Below, in pieces: positions 27,837-35,789 of a DNA stretch of 64,000 nucleotides (within the stretch, counting starts at the first letter, position 1; every line of letters begins with the position of its first letter). Under the pieces are notes generated by a model. It did not search any database. It was not told the DNA's origin and saw only the letters and a program-made list of their open reading frames with translations. The stretch is from Oribacterium sp. oral taxon 078 str. F0262 (GTDB taxonomy: Bacteria > Bacillota > Clostridia > Lachnospirales > Lachnospiraceae). The stretch lies in NCBI RefSeq assembly GCF_000160135.1, contig NZ_GG729933.1, positions 316,816-380,815 on the forward strand. The letters are read 5' to 3'. Position numbers and translations under genes: made by a program.

Positions 27837-28990
27837 GTGCTCCGCTGAACCATGTGCTCACAGAGATCGAGCCGAGCGGAATCCGGAAGTTTTTTGATAT
27901 TGTCGCGGAGATGAAGGACGCGATCTCTCTGGGAGTCGGAGAGCCGGATTTTGACACGCCCTGGCATATCCGGGAGGAGGGGATCCACTCCCTCGAAAAG
28001 GGAAGAACCTTCTACACCTCAAACTCGGGCCTTCTGGAGCTGAAGACGGAGATTGCGGCTTATCTTAGGCGGAGCTTCTCCGTGAATTATGACCCGTCCT
28101 CTGAAGTGATGGTGACGGTCGGCGGCTCCGAGGCGATCGACCTTGCGATGCGCGCCATACTAAACCCCGGGGACGAGGTGCTGATCCCCCAGCCAAGCTA
28201 TGTCTCCTATGTCCCCTGCGCGCTCATGGCAGGGGGGAGGGCGGTGCCGATCGAGCTGGAGGAGAAGGATTCCTTTCGCCTGAGCGCGGAGAAGCTCAGG
28301 GAGAAGATCACGGAGCGGACGAAGCTTCTGGTCCTCCCCTTCCCCAACAATCCGACCGGGGCCATCATGGAGGAGGAGGACTTGAGAGCGCTGCTTCCTC
28401 TCATCGAGGAGCATGATCTTTTTGTATTGACTGACGAGATATACTCGGAATTAAGCTACCGGGGGAGAAGCCGCTCCATCATCGAATTCCCGGGGATGCG
28501 GGAGCGGACGGTCTACATCAACGGCTTTTCGAAGGCCTATGCGATGACCGGCTGGAGGCTCGGCTACGCCTGCGCGCCGGAGAGGATCCTAAGTCAGATG
28601 CTGAAGCTCCATCAGTTTGCGCTCATGTGTGCCCCGACCTGCTCTCAGTATGCGGCGGTAGAGGCGCTCCGAAACGGGGATGAGGATGTCGCGAGGATGC
28701 GGCAGGCCTATGATGCGCGCCGCCGTTTTCTGGTCGCTAATCTCCGCAGGATCGGAATGGACTGCTTTGAGCCCTATGGGGCTTTCTATGTTTTTCCCTC
28801 GATTCGCCGTTTTCATATGACGAGTGAGGACTTTGCAAACCGCCTTCTCCGGGAGGAAAAGGTCGCGATCATTCCCGGCAACGCGTTCGGGGCCTGCGGG
28901 GAGGGCTATATGAGGATCTCCTACGCCTACTCCATTCAGGATCTCAAGAAGGCCCTGGAGCGGATCGAAGGCTTTGTCAGCCGCCTGTAG
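27833..28990 (+). CDS. Class I/II PLP-dependent aminotransferase
   Basis: 385-residue fold-type I aminotransferase. Key residues visible: F-P-N-N-P-T-G-A (cofactor/substrate Asn), D-E-I-Y-S-E-L (Asp binding the PLP nitrogen, Tyr) and the Schiff-base Lys in N-G-F-S-K-A-Y-A-M-T-G-W-R-L-G-Y. The C-terminal R-I-S-Y-A-Y carries the substrate carboxylate Arg. The family acts on aspartate, aromatic or branched-chain amino acids; sequence alone does not decide which. It is translationally coupled to the upstream Lrp regulator. Confidence 0.93.
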   Translation: MSAPLNHVLTEIEPSGIRKFFDIVAEMKDAISLGVGEPDFDTPWHIREEGIHSLEKGRTFYTSNSGLLELKTEIAAYLRRSFSVNYDPSSEVMVTVGGSEAIDLAMRAILNPGDEVLIPQPSYVSYVPCALMAGGRAVPIELEEKDSFRLSAEKLREKITERTKLLVLPFPNNPTGAIMEEEDLRALLPLIEEHDLFVLTDEIYSELSYRGRSRSIIEFPGMRERTVYINGFSKAYAMTGWRLGYACAPERILSQMLKLHQFALMCAPTCSQYAAVEALRNGDEDVARMRQAYDARRRFLVANLRRIGMDCFEPYGAFYVFPSIRRFHMTSEDFANRLLREEKVAIIPGNAFGACGEGYMRISYAYSIQDLKKALERIEGFVSRL

Positions 28991-29013
28991 TTTTCTCTAA
29001 TGGAGGGCCGCCT

Positions 29014-30345
29014 ATGGCATGGTATGATTCCGCAATATTCTATCACATCTATCCGCTGGGCATGGTGGGGGCGGAGAAGCGAAATGACTCCGGAGCGATC
29101 CGCCGCCGCTTTTCCGAGCTCACGGCCTGTATCCCGTATCTCAAGGTCCTGGGATGCAACGCCGTTTACATCGGACCGATTTTCGAATCCTCCTCCCACG
29201 GATATGACAGCCGGGATTATAAAAGAATCGACCGGCGCCTCGGATCCAACGAGGACTTCTGCGGCTTTGTGGAGATGGCGCATAAGTGCGGGATCCGCGT
29301 AGTCGTGGATACCGTCTTTAACCACACGGGGAGAGAATTTTTCGCCTTTCAGGATCTCCTCTCAAAAGGGGAGGAATCCCCCTACCGGGACTGGTACAAG
29401 GGAGTGAACTTCGGGCAGCGTTCTCCGCTCGGGGACCCCTTCTCCTACTCCGCCTGGCACGGAGTCAACGAGCTTCCGGAGCTGAATTTTAACTGTGAGG
29501 AGCTCCGGAAATATCTCGTGGAGATCGTGCGCTTCTGGGTGAAGGAATTTGATATCGACGGCCTCCGCCTCGACTGCGCGGACGTCCTGGACCTTCATTT
29601 CCAGAAATCCCTTCGCTACTTCACGAATGAGATGAAGCCGGAGTTTTGGCTCATGGGAGAGGTGATCCACGGGGAGTATCAGCGCTGGGTCAATCCGGAG
29701 ACCCTGCACTCCGTCACGAATTATGAGCTCCATAAGTCCCTCTACTCCGGCTTCAACACGCGGAACTTCTTTGAGCCGGCGCACAATCTGAATCGGAACA
29801 TTCAGATTGCGGGGGAGCTCTATACCTTCCTCGAAAACCACGATGTGGACCGGATCGCATCGAAGCTGGACCGGCGGGAGGACCTCTACCCCTGCTATGC
29901 GGCGCTCTTTACACTGCCGGGGAAACCCTCGATCTACTACGGCGGGGAGTTCGCACTGGAGGGAAGGAAGGGGAAGGACGGTGATGATGCTCCGCTTCGC
30001 CCGAGGATCACGGAGGAGATGAAGCCGAACGAATTTACGAGCTACCTCGCAAAGCTCTCTGAGATCCACGGCAGGAACTCCGAGCTTCAGAGCGGAGCCT
30101 ACCGGGAGATCCTGCTTCAAAATCGCCACTGGGCCTATGCCAGGATGGAGGGAAACGGAGCGGTGCTCATCGCGCTGAGCTGTGACGACAGCCCGGCGGA
30201 GCTGAGCCTCAAGCTTCCGCTGAAGGCGGAGCTTGCGATCGACCTCCTTTTGGAGGAGGAGCTTCCGCTTTCCGGGGACAGGCTGCAGCTTTTGGTCCCC
30301 GCGCACGGGGAGCGGATCATAAAATTAAAGGGCGCGAACGGATAG
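29014..30345 (+). CDS. GH13 alpha-amylase-family glycoside hydrolase
   Basis: 443-residue cytosolic (beta/alpha)8 barrel enzyme, with no signal peptide. The four GH13 regions are visible: V-V-D-T-V-F-N-H-T, D-G-L-R-L-D-C-A (nucleophile Asp), L-M-G-E-V-I-H-G (acid/base Glu) and F-L-E-N-H-D-V-D-R (third Asp). The short length and the early S-A-I-F-Y-H-I-Y-P-L-G opening fit the intracellular maltodextrin- or oligosaccharide-hydrolysing subfamilies. It lies immediately before glgB, which suggests alpha-glucan turnover. ATG at 29014 has a GGAGGGC site upstream. Confidence 0.92.
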   Translation: MAWYDSAIFYHIYPLGMVGAEKRNDSGAIRRRFSELTACIPYLKVLGCNAVYIGPIFESSSHGYDSRDYKRIDRRLGSNEDFCGFVEMAHKCGIRVVVDTVFNHTGREFFAFQDLLSKGEESPYRDWYKGVNFGQRSPLGDPFSYSAWHGVNELPELNFNCEELRKYLVEIVRFWVKEFDIDGLRLDCADVLDLHFQKSLRYFTNEMKPEFWLMGEVIHGEYQRWVNPETLHSVTNYELHKSLYSGFNTRNFFEPAHNLNRNIQIAGELYTFLENHDVDRIASKLDRREDLYPCYAALFTLPGKPSIYYGGEFALEGRKGKDGDDAPLRPRITEEMKPNEFTSYLAKLSEIHGRNSELQSGAYREILLQNRHWAYARMEGNGAVLIALSCDDSPAELSLKLPLKAELAIDLLLEEELPLSGDRLQLLVPAHGERIIKLKGANG

Positions 30346-30411
30346 TGCCGGGGGGAAGAGGCAGTTTTAGAGCCCTTTTTCGCGGAGCCGGGAAGAGCAT
30401 AGGAGGATGTG

Positions 30412-32334
30412 ATGGAGAAGAAGAATCCTGCGAAGACAGAGGCTTTGGATCCGGTATTTCTGACGGAGCTGGACCGCTATCTCTTCGGAAATGGCAGAAA
30501 TTACAGTGTCTATCGGAAGATGGGCGCGCATCCCGCGGTTCTGGACGGGAGGAAGGGGATGCATTTTGCCGTCTGGGCCCCCCATGCGAAGGCGGTCTCC
30601 CTGGTCTGTGACAGAAACGGGTGGAATGCGGAGGCAAATTATATGCTCCCGCTTGAGCAAAGCGGAATCTATGAGGGCTTTCTCCCGGATATGGGCTTTG
30701 GAGAGCTCTATAAGTACGCGATCCACACCGAGTGGGGAGAAATCCTCTATAAGGCGGACCCCTATGGCTTCTCCGCGGAGCTTCGCCCGGGCACGGCCTC
30801 CAGGACCGCGGATCTCTCGAATTTTTCGTGGGGAGACGAGAAGTGGATGCGAAAGAGAGCCGCACAGAATCTCTATGAGAGTCCCATGGCGATCTATGAG
30901 CTCCATCTAGGCTCCTGGAAGAAGGATCCGGGGAGCGAGACCGGCTTTATGAATTACCGGAAGAGCGCGGTGGAGGTCGCGGAGTACTGCCTGGACATGG
31001 GCTATACGCATGTTGAGCTCATGGGCATCGCGGAGCATCCCCTGGATGCCTCCTGGGGCTACCAGGTCACAGGTTATTTCGCGCCGACCTCCCGCTACGG
31101 AAGTCCGAAGGACTTCATGTATCTTGTGGACTACCTCCATCAGAAAAATATCGGTGTCATTCTCGACTGGGTGCCCGCCCATTTCCCAAAGGACGCGCAC
31201 GGACTTTCGGACTTCGACGGCACGCCCTGCTATGAATATCCGGATCCCAGGATGGGGGAGCATCCGGACTGGGGGACAAAGATCTTCAACTATTCCAAGA
31301 ACGAGGTGAAGAACTTTCTGATCGGAAATGCGCTCTACTGGTATGAAGAGTACCATATCGACGGCCTCCGTGTGGACGCGGTCGCCTCCATGCTCTATCT
31401 GGATTACGGCAGAAGAGACGGACAGTGGGTCCCGAATCGCTTCGGCGGAAACGGAAATCTCGATGCGATAGAATTTTTCAAGCACCTGAACTCCGTGATC
31501 CGCGGCCGCGGAGACGGGAGCATCATCATCGCGGAGGAATCCACAGCCTGGCCGAAGGTGACGGCCCGGCCGGAGGACGACGGCCTCGGCTTTCACTTTA
31601 AGTGGAACATGGGCTGGATGCACGATTTCCTGGACTATATGAAGCTGGACCCCTATTTCCGGAAGTTCAACCACAATAAAATGACCTTCGGCATGAGCTA
31701 TGCCTCGAGCGAGAAGTTCATCCTCGTCCTCTCCCACGATGAGGTCGTACATCTGAAGTGCTCCATGATCAACAAGATGCCGGGAAGCACAGAGGACAAG
31801 TTCCGAAATCTCAAGGCGGCCTATCTCTTTATGTTCGGACATGCCGGGAAGAAGCTCCTCTTTATGGGACAGGATTTCGCGCAGTTCCATGAGTGGAATG
31901 AAAACGCGGCGCTGGACTGGTACCTCTGCGAGGAGCCGCTGAACCGGGATCTGAAGTCCTTTATGAAGGACCTCCTCCATCTCTACCGGGATCATCCCGC
32001 AATGTATGAGATCGACGACTCCTGGGATGGCTTCCAGTGGATCAATGCGGACGATGCGGACCGCTCGATCTTCAGCTTCTACAGAAAGGATAAGTCCGGA
32101 AAGCAGGGCCTTCTCTTCGTCATCAATATGACGCCGGTGGAGAGGCCGGACTACATGGTGGGTGTCCCGAGGGGCGGGAGATACACACTGATCTTTGACG
32201 AAAACGGAAAGGTGAAAGGCCTCACCGGAAAGAATATCTACCGGGCAAAAAAGGGAGAGTGCGACCACCAGCCCTGGCATATCCCCCATCCGCTTTCCGG
32301 ATACGGGCTCGCGGTCTTCCGCTTTCACCCCTGA
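30412..32334 (+). CDS. glgB: 1,4-alpha-glucan branching enzyme
   Basis: Forms alpha-1,6 branches in glycogen. The 640-residue protein has an N-terminal CBM48-type domain (about 20-145; H-F-A-V-W-A-P-H-A-K), then the GH13_8/9 catalytic barrel with G-L-R-V-D-A-V-A-S-M-L, I-A-E-E-S-T-A-W-P and L-S-H-D-E-V, and the C-terminal beta domain. AGGAGG (30401-30406) selects the ATG at 30412; the overlapping GTG at 30409 is too close. The last codons and stop overlap the first copy of a tandem repeat. No other glycogen synthesis genes are in the window. Confidence 0.95.
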   Translation: MEKKNPAKTEALDPVFLTELDRYLFGNGRNYSVYRKMGAHPAVLDGRKGMHFAVWAPHAKAVSLVCDRNGWNAEANYMLPLEQSGIYEGFLPDMGFGELYKYAIHTEWGEILYKADPYGFSAELRPGTASRTADLSNFSWGDEKWMRKRAAQNLYESPMAIYELHLGSWKKDPGSETGFMNYRKSAVEVAEYCLDMGYTHVELMGIAEHPLDASWGYQVTGYFAPTSRYGSPKDFMYLVDYLHQKNIGVILDWVPAHFPKDAHGLSDFDGTPCYEYPDPRMGEHPDWGTKIFNYSKNEVKNFLIGNALYWYEEYHIDGLRVDAVASMLYLDYGRRDGQWVPNRFGGNGNLDAIEFFKHLNSVIRGRGDGSIIIAEESTAWPKVTARPEDDGLGFHFKWNMGWMHDFLDYMKLDPYFRKFNHNKMTFGMSYASSEKFILVLSHDEVVHLKCSMINKMPGSTEDKFRNLKAAYLFMFGHAGKKLLFMGQDFAQFHEWNENAALDWYLCEEPLNRDLKSFMKDLLHLYRDHPAMYEIDDSWDGFQWINADDADRSIFSFYRKDKSGKQGLLFVINMTPVERPDYMVGVPRGGRYTLIFDENGKVKGLTGKNIYRAKKGECDHQPWHIPHPLSGYGLAVFRFHP

Positions 32335-32500
32335 ACTGCCCAAGGACCTCGCGTTTTTCGCTTTCACCACTGACTTATCCCGAAGGGCCCGCGTCTTTTG
32401 CTTTCACCACTGACTTATCCCGAAGGGCCCGCGTCTTTTGCTTTCACCACGGATTTACCTCGAGGGGCCCCGCGCTTTTTGCTTTCACCATGGATTTATC
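32322..32500 (+). repeat. ~40-bp tandem repeats growing out of the glgB 3' end
   Basis: CTTTCACC recurs at 32322, 32361, 32401, 32441 and 32482 (spacing 39-41 bp) within a unit of the form CTTTCACCACTGACTTATCC plus GAAGGGCCCGCG. The first copy contains the final F-H-P codons and stop of glgB. Middle copies are nearly identical and outer ones decay. There are no spacers, so it is not CRISPR. Confidence 0.88.
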
Positions 32501-32511
32501 CTTGACTAAAA

Positions 32512-32539
32512 GGCCCGCGGATTAGAATTTCCGCGGGCC
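32512..32539. repeat. GC-rich inverted repeat after the glgB repeats
   Basis: Perfect 10-bp arms GGCCCGCGGA and TCCGCGGGCC around an 8-nt loop. There is no T-tract. Confidence 0.7.
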
Positions 32540-32611
32540 CGGGATATCAAAGCGGGAGGATAGACCGCGCATTTTTCCGTGTGATCTCACGCTTTCCTTC
32601 GATCCTTCCAG

Positions 32612-32648
32612 TCGAAGCTGTCGGAATTTCCGACAGCTTCGATTTTTT
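32612..32648 (+). terminator. Strong Rho-independent terminator downstream of glgB
   Basis: Perfect 14-bp stem (32612-32625 with 32629-32642), 3-nt loop and TTTTTT (32643-32648). Confidence 0.95.
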
Positions 32649-32709
32649 ATCCGCTTCTTTCTATCTGAGCTGCCGGACGCTCTGCCTGAAATCTATTTTA
32701 AAAACACTC

Positions 32710-32738
32710 TTGAACATACCTAAAAGGTATGATACTAT
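32710..32738 (+). promoter_or_regulatory. Promoter of padR-CPBP with palindromic operator in the spacer
   Basis: TTGAAC (32710-32715), 17-bp spacer, TACTAT (32733-32738). The spacer holds the palindrome ATACC-TAAAA-GGTAT (32716-32730), with another AGGTAT 10 bp further on. PadR proteins commonly repress their own promoter through such dyads, so this is a probable autoregulatory site. Confidence 0.75.
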
Positions 32739-32762
32739 AAGGTATAAAATGAAGGAGGAGTT

Positions 32763-33368
32763 ATGGATAAAATAATTTTGGGAATTTTGATGCTGCACAG
32801 AATGACAGCGTATGAAATGAAAAACGTCATCAAAAATAGTTTTAAATCAATGTGCAGTGACAGCCTCGGAAGTATACAAGCGGCACTGAAAAGGCTGTTT
32901 GAAAGGGAGATGGTTACTTTTGAAGAAGTGGTGGAAAACGGAGTCAATAAGAAGAGGTACGCAATTACTGAAGCAGGACAGAAAGAATTGCTCGAATGGC
33001 TGAAGATTCCGATAGATACTTCAAAGACAAGAAATGCAGATCTGGCTAAACTTCTCTTTATGGGTTATGTATCAAAAAAGGAACGGGAAATTTTGATTGA
33101 TAAGATCATTCTTTCTTTGGAAGAAGAGTATAGGTCGCTGCTGCAATTAAGAGAATCCATAGATATCCACGGGGAACAATCGCAGCTTGAAGAAGATCTG
33201 AATCGGGATAAGCAGTATCGGGAAAGAATGAACTCCCTTTACAACAAAAGCAAGCTGTCCAACAAGATAAAAGAAATCAGCAAATTTACATTGGCAACGT
33301 TGGATTACGGTATTGATACTACGGAATTTAATATAGAGTGGTTCAAAAGGCTCAGGAAAAAGTTGTAG
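32763..33368 (+). CDS. PadR-family transcriptional regulator
   Basis: 201-residue regulator: PadR winged helix (1-85; L-G-I-L-M-L-H-R-M-T-A-Y-E-M-K, then S-L-G-S-I-Q-A-A-L-K-R-L and R-Y-A-I-T-E-A-G) and a helical C-terminal dimerisation domain (95-195). AAGGAGGAG is 3-8 bp before the ATG. The gene is visibly more AT-rich, with more AAA/ATA/TTA codons than its neighbours, which suggests acquisition. It is followed 35 bp later by a CPBP protease and probably controls both. Confidence 0.92.
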   Translation: MDKIILGILMLHRMTAYEMKNVIKNSFKSMCSDSLGSIQAALKRLFEREMVTFEEVVENGVNKKRYAITEAGQKELLEWLKIPIDTSKTRNADLAKLLFMGYVSKKEREILIDKIILSLEEEYRSLLQLRESIDIHGEQSQLEEDLNRDKQYRERMNSLYNKSKLSNKIKEISKFTLATLDYGIDTTEFNIEWFKRLRKKL

Positions 33369-33403
33369 TACGGAATATTATCAAGCCGAAAAAGGAGATC
33401 AAG

Positions 33404-34279
33404 ATGAATGATGTAAAACAAATCAGGCGCAATATACTTATCTTTGCGATTTTTTGCGGCATCTGCGGATGGATAGCCTATCTCATAGATTTGGCAACGA
33501 ATCAGGCTCATTATGAAAATATCGGAACGGATATAGGAGGAGACGGATCCTTAGGGCTTGTCCTATGGCTTATATCTCCAATGATTTGTACTATAATTCT
33601 TCGTACTTTCGGAGGAGACGGCTGGAGAAATGCCGGATTTGCCCCTAACTTAAAAAACAATAAAATGATGTACCTCATCAGTTTTTTGATATATCCTACG
33701 GTAACTTTTATCGCTGTCATGCTTGGGAAAATGACAGGCGGTATCCGGCTTTCGGATACGAATATAACTATTAAAGCCTATATAGGAATTTTACTTGTCC
33801 AAATTGCGACTCAATTTATAAAAAATATTTTTGAAGAATCCGTTTGGAGAGCATATCTTACCAATCAGCTGTTAAAGCTGAAACTGCCCGATTTTAAAAT
33901 TTATCTGCTTGTAGGTTTTATATGGTGGTTCTGGCACCTGCCTTATATCATGGTATTTTTGTCGGAAAGTGAAATTTATGATGTTTTACCTGTTGGACGG
34001 CTGACATTTTTTCTGATAGGTTTTATCGTGACTGCATGTTGGAGTGTAATGTATACCGAAATTTTCAGAATGACCAAAAGCTTATGGCCTTTAGTCATTG
34101 CACACACTATGGAAGATGCGGTGATAAATCCGCTGCTTTTGATGAAAATCGTGTCTGTAGAAAAAAGTCAGGCAATTTTCTTTTCCCTGTCTGTAGGGAT
34201 AGTTCCCACGATCCTTTACCTGATAGTGGGATTGACTATTCGAAGATGGAGAAAAAGCAGGAACAAGGTCGGAGAGTGA
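33404..34279 (+). CDS. CPBP-family intramembrane metalloprotease
   Basis: 291-residue polytopic protein of the CAAX/bacteriocin-processing (ABI) family. The active-site motifs appear in order: F-E-E-S-V-W-R (EExxxR), W-F-W-H-L-P (FxxxH type) and I-A-H-T-M-E-D-A (HxxxD-like). About seven or eight TM helices are evident. ATG at 33404 follows AAAGGAG. AT-rich like the upstream padR gene, with which it forms an operon. In Firmicutes, family members confer self-immunity to peptides or process membrane proteins; which applies here is unknown. Confidence 0.9.
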   Translation: MNDVKQIRRNILIFAIFCGICGWIAYLIDLATNQAHYENIGTDIGGDGSLGLVLWLISPMICTIILRTFGGDGWRNAGFAPNLKNNKMMYLISFLIYPTVTFIAVMLGKMTGGIRLSDTNITIKAYIGILLVQIATQFIKNIFEESVWRAYLTNQLLKLKLPDFKIYLLVGFIWWFWHLPYIMVFLSESEIYDVLPVGRLTFFLIGFIVTACWSVMYTEIFRMTKSLWPLVIAHTMEDAVINPLLLMKIVSVEKSQAIFFSLSVGIVPTILYLIVGLTIRRWRKSRNKVGE

Positions 34280-34340
34280 TGATTCTTGTGCGGCGGAGCC
34301 GCCGGTCCGGAAGCTTGAGAGCCACTTCGCTGTTTTGTGC

Positions 34341-34380
34341 GGCGGTACCGCTTGGGCATCTCTGTCCAAGCGGTACCGCC
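34341..34380. repeat. Perfect 15-bp inverted repeat after the CPBP gene
   Basis: Arms GGCGGTACCGCTTGG (34341-34355) and its complement (34366-34380) around a 10-nt loop. The motif TGTGCGGCGG also occurs near 34290. There is no T-tract on either side. The rest of 34280-34550 shows no gene. Confidence 0.85.
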
Positions 34381-34550
34381 AATTCATAGCTGTAATTACC
34401 GAGCCTTAGATGGATCCGGCCTGTGTTTGGAGCTACTGCGCTTGTTCTTTCTTTATGTGGGATATCTTTAAAGCCGGATTATGCCGGAGCCAGACAGATC
34501 GAATACTCGACATCCCGGACAGATATCTTTTGATCCTCCGGGACTTTTGA

Positions 34551-35588
34551 CTATGCCGTATCCTGGCGCAGGAGCTGCCGGACGCTCTGCCTTCTGAGGA
34601 TCTGGTAGGGAAGCTGAAAGGCGCCTCCCTTGAAATCGGGATTTGCGATATGCTCCAGCAAAAGCCTCGCCGCCTTGACGCCGGTGTCCGAGTCGGCGTG
34701 GCGGATGGTGCTCAGCGAGGGGCGGATCGCACTTGCGAGATTGGTATCATCGACACCCGTGACGGAGACCTGCCCGGGAACCGAGATATCATTGTCGTAG
34801 AGGAATCCGATCGCGCCGATCGCCATATTATCGCAGGCGGATATCACGGCGCTCGGGATCAGGGCGGACTGTTCGTAGATCTGATGCATGCCCCTGTAGC
34901 CGGAGCGGATGCTGAAGTCCTCCTGAAAGCAGATCATGTCCTGATGGATCGAGAGATTACAGTCCCGCATCCCCTTCATAAAGCCGTCATAGCGCTTCTT
35001 CCCGGCCGAGAGATCGTGGAGCGGCCCTCCGATAAAGGCGATTCTCCGATGCCCCATCTCATAGAGGAAGCGCACCATATCGCACATAGCCTGCTTGTTG
35101 TCGATATTTACAGAGCTCGACGGGGTCCTCAGGGCAAAGTCTGGGATATCCTGACAGACGTAGATGACAGGCTTTTGGTTTTTGTGGATCCACATCAGCT
35201 GCTCCTCCGGGATATGGACGTTGGCCATGATGACGCCGTCCACCTGCTTGTCCTTCAGGACATTCAGAAAATGGATCTCTTTTTCCATCTCGCCGTTGGT
35301 CTCGCAGATGATAATGTTGTAGCCCAGGGGAGAGACAATGCTGTTGATCCCCTGAAGGATTCTCCCGAAGACATTGTTCGAGATGTCGGGGAAGAGCGCG
35401 CCGATCAGTTTTACGGATTTTCGGGCGGCCTTCTTCGCGGATGCGTTCGGGAGATATCCGAGCTCCCGGATCTCTTTCAGAACTTTCCTTCTGGTCTCCT
35501 CCGAGACCGCATCGCTTTGATTCATCACTCTGGACACGGTCGATATCGACACGTTCGCGGCCTTCGCCACTTCATGGATCGTTATCAT
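34551..35588 (-). CDS. LacI-family transcriptional regulator of the fructan operon
   Basis: 345-residue repressor. The N-terminal HTH (T-I-H-E-V-A-K-A-A-N-V-S-I-S-T-V-S-R-V-M) and hinge are classic LacI/GalR, followed by a periplasmic-binding-protein-like effector domain (60-340). Start at 35588 follows AAAGGGAAG; an upstream extension of the frame would add a hydrophobic stretch foreign to the family. It is divergent from the GH32-ABC operon, so it most likely controls that operon and itself, with a fructo-oligosaccharide or derivative as effector (inferred from context). Confidence 0.93.
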   Translation of the reverse strand: MITIHEVAKAANVSISTVSRVMNQSDAVSEETRRKVLKEIRELGYLPNASAKKAARKSVKLIGALFPDISNNVFGRILQGINSIVSPLGYNIIICETNGEMEKEIHFLNVLKDKQVDGVIMANVHIPEEQLMWIHKNQKPVIYVCQDIPDFALRTPSSSVNIDNKQAMCDMVRFLYEMGHRRIAFIGGPLHDLSAGKKRYDGFMKGMRDCNLSIHQDMICFQEDFSIRSGYRGMHQIYEQSALIPSAVISACDNMAIGAIGFLYDNDISVPGQVSVTGVDDTNLASAIRPSLSTIRHADSDTGVKAARLLLEHIANPDFKGGAFQLPYQILRRQSVRQLLRQDTA

Positions 35589-35649
35589 AGCTTCCCTTTC
35601 TGATTTTTGATTATGAAAACAAATCGACACAAAGAAGATAACTATGAAA

Positions 35650-35678
35650 ATGATAAGATATTTCCGGTGAAAATGCAA
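35650..35678 (-). promoter_or_regulatory. Promoter of the LacI-family gene
   Basis: On the minus strand: TTGCAT (35678-35673), a 17-bp spacer and TATCAT (35655-35650). Confidence 0.7.
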
Positions 35679-35695
35679 GAAAACAATCACTTGCA
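35674..35695. promoter_or_regulatory. Candidate operator between LacI gene and fructan operon
   Basis: TGCAAG-N10-CTTGCA inverted repeat overlapping the -35 of the regulator's promoter. A weaker related dyad (AAAACAAT ... ATTGTT) surrounds it. Its position suits bidirectional repression. The forward operon promoter itself is not clear; TGCTAGGAT at 35751-35759 is a possible extended -10. Confidence 0.45.
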
Positions 35696-35789
35696 CAATC
35701 AAGGATTGAAAACATTGTTGTTTCTGCGGATATCAGGGCAGAGGGAAAGATGCTAGGATGGCGGTATAAGGAAAGAAGGAGTACCGCTC

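Noticed and set aside
32361-32500. CRISPR-like repeat array after glgB
   Set aside because: Units are directly adjacent with no unique spacers, the repeats include the gene's own end, and no cas genes are nearby.
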